A DNA stretch of 7,481 bases from NCBI GenBank assembly GCA_023429275.1, contig JAEYWB010000633.1:1-7481 (forward strand), written 5' to 3'. This document shows positions 5,247 through 7,481 of this stretch, piece by piece. This stretch comes from Planctomycetota bacterium (GTDB taxonomy: Bacteria; Planctomycetota; Planctomycetia; Planctomycetales; Planctomycetaceae). Position 1 is the first letter of the stretch. Every line of letters begins with the position of its first letter. The translations under genes and the position numbers were made by a program. The notes under the pieces were generated by a model. The model was given only the letters and a program-made list of their open reading frames with translations, searched no databases and was not told the DNA's origin.

Positions 5247-5278
5247 TTCCTTCTTTTGTTCGGTCCGGGAGTCGATCC

Positions 5279-5740
5279 GTGGGAGCCGAAGCGAAGCTGA
5301 AGGAATTGGGGCTCACCCTTCCTACGCCTCCGAAGCCTGCTGCCGTTTACAAGTCGGCTGTTCAGGTTGGTAATCTGCTGTACGTCTCCGGGCACGGTCC
5401 CTGGCAAGGCGAAGGGCACGACTACATTGTCGGCAAGGTCGGTCAGTCGATCTCGGAGGAGGATGCCAAGCAGGCGGCCCGCGTGACCGGCCTGGCGATC
5501 CTGGCGACCGTCCGATCGCATCTCGGCTCGCTCGACCGCATCGTCCGGACGATCAAGACGTTCGGGATGGTCAATGCCGTGCCGGACTTCGAGCATCACC
5601 CCGCTGTCATCAACGGCTTCAGTGAGCTGATGCGGGAAGTCTTCGGCGATGCCGGTGTCGGGGCACGCAGTGCCGTCGGTCACGGCTCTCTCCCGGGGAA
5701 TATCCCGGTCGAGATTGAAGTCATTTTTGAAGTGATCTGA
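5279..5740 (+). CDS. RidA/YjgF/YER057c/UK114-family protein
   Basis: RidA-family proteins form cytoplasmic trimers; the best studied ones hydrolyse reactive enamines and imines such as 2-aminoacrylate made by PLP enzymes. The product is 153 aa, about 25 longer than E. coli RidA. It fits the longer subfamily that begins AEAKLKELG, followed by a PTPPKPAAVY segment. The core includes LLYVSGHGPW at 33-42, a helix with ITGL-like packing near 68-80, and the C-terminal ARSAVGHGSLPGN block (129-141). Arg130 corresponds to the RidA substrate-carboxylate arginine (Arg105), and Glu145 to its conserved glutamate. The arginine argues for deaminase-type chemistry, but this subfamily is little characterised. 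GTG 5279 is chosen because GGGAG (5267-5271) lies seven bases before it and the protein then matches family length. A longer reading frame upstream would overlap the zinc-ribbon gene. The stop is followed by 87 bases without a clear terminator. Confidence 0.9.
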   Translation: MGAEAKLKELGLTLPTPPKPAAVYKSAVQVGNLLYVSGHGPWQGEGHDYIVGKVGQSISEEDAKQAARVTGLAILATVRSHLGSLDRIVRTIKTFGMVNAVPDFEHHPAVINGFSELMREVFGDAGVGARSAVGHGSLPGNIPVEIEVIFEVI

Positions 5741-5811
5741 GTCTCCCGGGGATCGGTTCGAGCCCAACGGCCCCGGTCGAGTCACCGTCGGATTTCTCCA
5801 GCCGTCATTTC

Positions 5812-5834
5812 TGTGCATACTGATGTGATGCACA
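5812..5834. repeat. Perfect 7-bp inverted repeat overlapping the start codon of the haem-protein gene
   Basis: TGTGCAT at 5812-5818 is the exact inverse complement of ATGCACA at 5828-5834, with a 9-base spacer. The left arm overlaps a -10-like CATACT (5816-5821) and the right arm begins with the ATG start. A protein bound here would block both transcription and translation initiation. No Shine-Dalgarno is present before the ATG. Confidence 0.45.
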
Positions 5835-7481
5835 CGCTCGTACGGCTTCGGCTCTTCCTGATCGCGAGCATTCTGTCGGCCGTTGCGGCCGCGGATTGTT
5901 CCGCCGCGCCCCCCGACTTCGCGCGGGATGTCCGCCCGATCTTCGAGCAGAACTGTTTCCGGTGCCACGGTCCCGAAAAGCAGATGAGCGGCTACCGGCT
6001 CGATCGCCGGGATGTGGCACTGAAAGGGGGAGAGTTCGGCGAACCGGCCATCGTCGCGAAGTCTGCTGACGACAGCTCCCTCATACGCTACGTCGTCGGA
6101 GACGAGGAATCGACCCGGATGCCTCCCCGGTCGAGCGGGCTGGAGAAGTTGAGTGCGGCTCAGGTCGACACGCTGCGGCGGTGGATCGATGCGGGAGCGG
6201 CCTGGCCGGACGAGCTCGCCGGCGGCCCCGATCCGAAGTTCGATCACTGGGCGTGGAAGCCGGTTCGTCGTCCGGATGTTCCCGTTTCAGATTGGGACCA
6301 TCCGATCGACGCGTTCGTCGGGTCGCGGCTGGAGGCGAAGAGGCTTTCACTCTCGGACGAGGCGGATCGCCGAACCCTGATCCGGCGGCTCACATACGAC
6401 CTCATCGGATTTCCGCCAACGCCGGCGGAGGTGGATTCGTTCCTGCACGATTCCCGCCCTGGGGCCTACGAGCGGCTTGTCGAACGGCTGCTGGCTTCGC
6501 CGCATTACGGCGAACGGTGGGGCCGTCACTGGCTCGATGTCGTCCGATTCGCGGAGAGCCACGGCTTCGAGATGAACCAGCCCCGGCCGAATGCCTGGCC
6601 GTACCGCGACTACGTCATCCACGCGTTGAACTCCGACAAGCCGTATGACCAGTTCGTCCGTGAGCAGCTCGCGGGAGATGCCTTCGGGGTCGACGAGGCG
6701 ACGGGATTCATCGTCGGCGGACCGTGGGACCAGGTGAAGAGCCCCGATCCCGTCCTGACCGCGCAGCAGCGGGCGGACGAGCTGAACGACATGGTCGGCA
6801 CGACGGGGAGCGCGTTCCTCGGCCTGACCGTGAGCTGTGCGAGATGTCACGATCACAAGTTCGATCCCATCACCGCGGCGGAGTACTACTCGCTGACAGC
6901 CTGCTTCGCGGGGGTGCAGCATGGCGAGCGGGGAATGCGTTCGGCGGATTCCGAGGACCGAAAATCGCGGGGCGCTGAGCTCCGTCGCCAGCTGTCCGCC
7001 GTCGAGAATGAGTTGCTCCGGTATGAGCCGACGGCGCGGCTCACGCGGACGATCGTGCTCGACGACACGCCGGAAGCGGGTCATGCGGCCGATGTCGAAG
7101 AGCTGGAAAAGCCGCGCGGCGTCGCGCCTCATGCGGCCGGAAAGGGGAGGGGCGAGGCGTCGTTCCCTGGCAGCCTGGCCGCGCTGCCGAATCTCGGTGC
7201 CTCGTACCGCTGGTGGTCCGGGATTCGCGACAAGCCGGTCTTCGCCTATCGGCCCCGGGCGAGCGGAACGTTCCGTGTGTGGATCTCGTGGGGATGCGGC
7301 TGTAAAACTCACGCTCGAGACGTCCGGTACGTCCTGGATCAGGACGGCAACCCGGCCACGGCCGAAGATCAGCAGGTGATCGCTAGTGTTGACCAGCGGA
7401 CGTTCGCTGACGGAACCGCAGAACCACTCGCGAGCAAATCGATCTGGAGCGGATTCCGGGACGCCGGTGTTCACGCCCTCA
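5828..7481 (+). CDS. Planctomycete PSCyt1-PSCyt2 (DUF1549) secreted cytochrome-like protein, 3' truncated by the window
   Basis: The frame is open from ATG 5828 to the window end (551 codons); the family usually runs to about 900-1100 aa and ends with PSD1 (DUF1553), which would lie outside. A signal peptide occupies roughly residues 1-27. PSCyt1 (about 30-130) carries a haem c motif CFRCH at 43-47 and a probable distal ligand Met98 in RMPP. PSCyt2 (about 158-360) shows HWLDVVRFAES at 234-244, DKPYDQFVREQLAGD at 270-284 and a second haem-type motif CARCHDHKFDP starting at 337. A short charged, helix-prone stretch (376-401) follows. Then comes a beta-rich segment from about 458 (ASYRWWSG, later FRVWISWG and HARDVRYVLDQDG) that resembles golvesin/Xly-type carbohydrate-binding-like modules. 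The biochemical role of the family is unknown; location outside the cytoplasm and haem attachment are inferred from signal peptide and CxxCH motifs. ATG 5828 lacks a ribosome binding site. Confidence 0.9.
   Translation, partial: MHTLVRLRLFLIASILSAVAAADCSAAPPDFARDVRPIFEQNCFRCHGPEKQMSGYRLDRRDVALKGGEFGEPAIVAKSADDSSLIRYVVGDEESTRMPPRSSGLEKLSAAQVDTLRRWIDAGAAWPDELAGGPDPKFDHWAWKPVRRPDVPVSDWDHPIDAFVGSRLEAKRLSLSDEADRRTLIRRLTYDLIGFPPTPAEVDSFLHDSRPGAYERLVERLLASPHYGERWGRHWLDVVRFAESHGFEMNQPRPNAWPYRDYVIHALNSDKPYDQFVREQLAGDAFGVDEATGFIVGGPWDQVKSPDPVLTAQQRADELNDMVGTTGSAFLGLTVSCARCHDHKFDPITAAEYYSLTACFAGVQHGERGMRSADSEDRKSRGAELRRQLSAVENELLRYEPTARLTRTIVLDDTPEAGHAADVEELEKPRGVAPHAAGKGRGEASFPGSLAALPNLGASYRWWSGIRDKPVFAYRPRASGTFRVWISWGCGCKTHARDVRYVLDQDGNPATAEDQQVIASVDQRTFADGTAEPLASKSIWSGFRDAGVHAL

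Noticed and set aside
5057..5278. N-terminal extension of the RidA protein
   Set aside because: The frame is open, but it would overlap the zinc-ribbon gene in another frame, and GTG 5279 has a ribosome binding site and gives the family length.
5746..5776. CCGGGG/CCCCGG as a ridA terminator
   Set aside because: Only 6 bp with a 19-base loop and no T-run; self-complementary GC strings are common in this composition.
5752..5780. GGTTCGAGCCC resembling a tRNA T-loop
   Set aside because: The flanking bases do not form the T-stem, and no acceptor stem, anticodon arm or D-arm is found around it.
5027..6247. Reverse-strand open frame of 406 codons
   Set aside because: Antisense to the zinc-ribbon, ridA and haem-protein genes; no motif, and it crosses two gene boundaries.
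6347..7474. Reverse-strand open frame of 375 codons
   Set aside because: Antisense to the PSCyt2 protein; the forward frame has unmistakable DUF1549 and CxxCH motifs.

Overview
The window is GC-rich and every credible gene is on the + strand. The gene content points to the Planctomycetota. The best marker is the 3'-truncated gene at the right end, a secreted protein with a PSCyt1 haem domain followed by PSCyt2 (DUF1549), an architecture that is hugely expanded in that phylum. A secreted type I sulfatase and a FlgM-like small protein fit the same assignment. No species can be named from this sequence.

Layout, left to right. 1-337: no convincing gene; several inverted repeats, then a strong Shine-Dalgarno. 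338-868: RimI-type GNAT acetyltransferase, closed by an excellent intrinsic terminator (895-929). 930-1383: no convincing gene; holds a bulged 10-bp hairpin at 1050-1075. 1384-1620: 78-aa FlgM-like protein. 1692-2210: Fur-family metalloregulator. 2297-3766: secreted sulfatase with a signal peptide and a complete formylglycine active site. 3767-3973: intergenic, with a possible terminator, a -10-like element and an inverted repeat near the expected start of transcription. 3974-4975: FabH (beta-ketoacyl-ACP synthase III). 5130-5246: a 38-codon, very basic, four-cysteine zinc-ribbon-like protein. 5279-5740: RidA/YjgF-family protein. 5828 to the window end: PSCyt1-PSCyt2 protein with a beta-rich, golvesin/Xly-like segment, continuing past the edge.

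Functionally this is mostly a housekeeping stretch (ribosomal protein acetylation, metal homeostasis, fatty-acid initiation, enamine/imine detoxification). Two planctomycete-style envelope or exported proteins, the sulfatase and the cytochrome-like protein, are interspersed. The genes do not form one obvious pathway. The 38-aa protein and ridA are 32 nt apart and probably share a transcript from a promoter-like sequence at 5057-5085.

I see no mobile element, CRISPR array, tRNA or rRNA, and no multi-gene novel system. The points most worth checking are the tiny zinc-ribbon gene, the Tyr-to-Phe change at the presumed general-acid position of RimI, and the inverted repeat overlapping the start codon of the haem protein, which has no Shine-Dalgarno.
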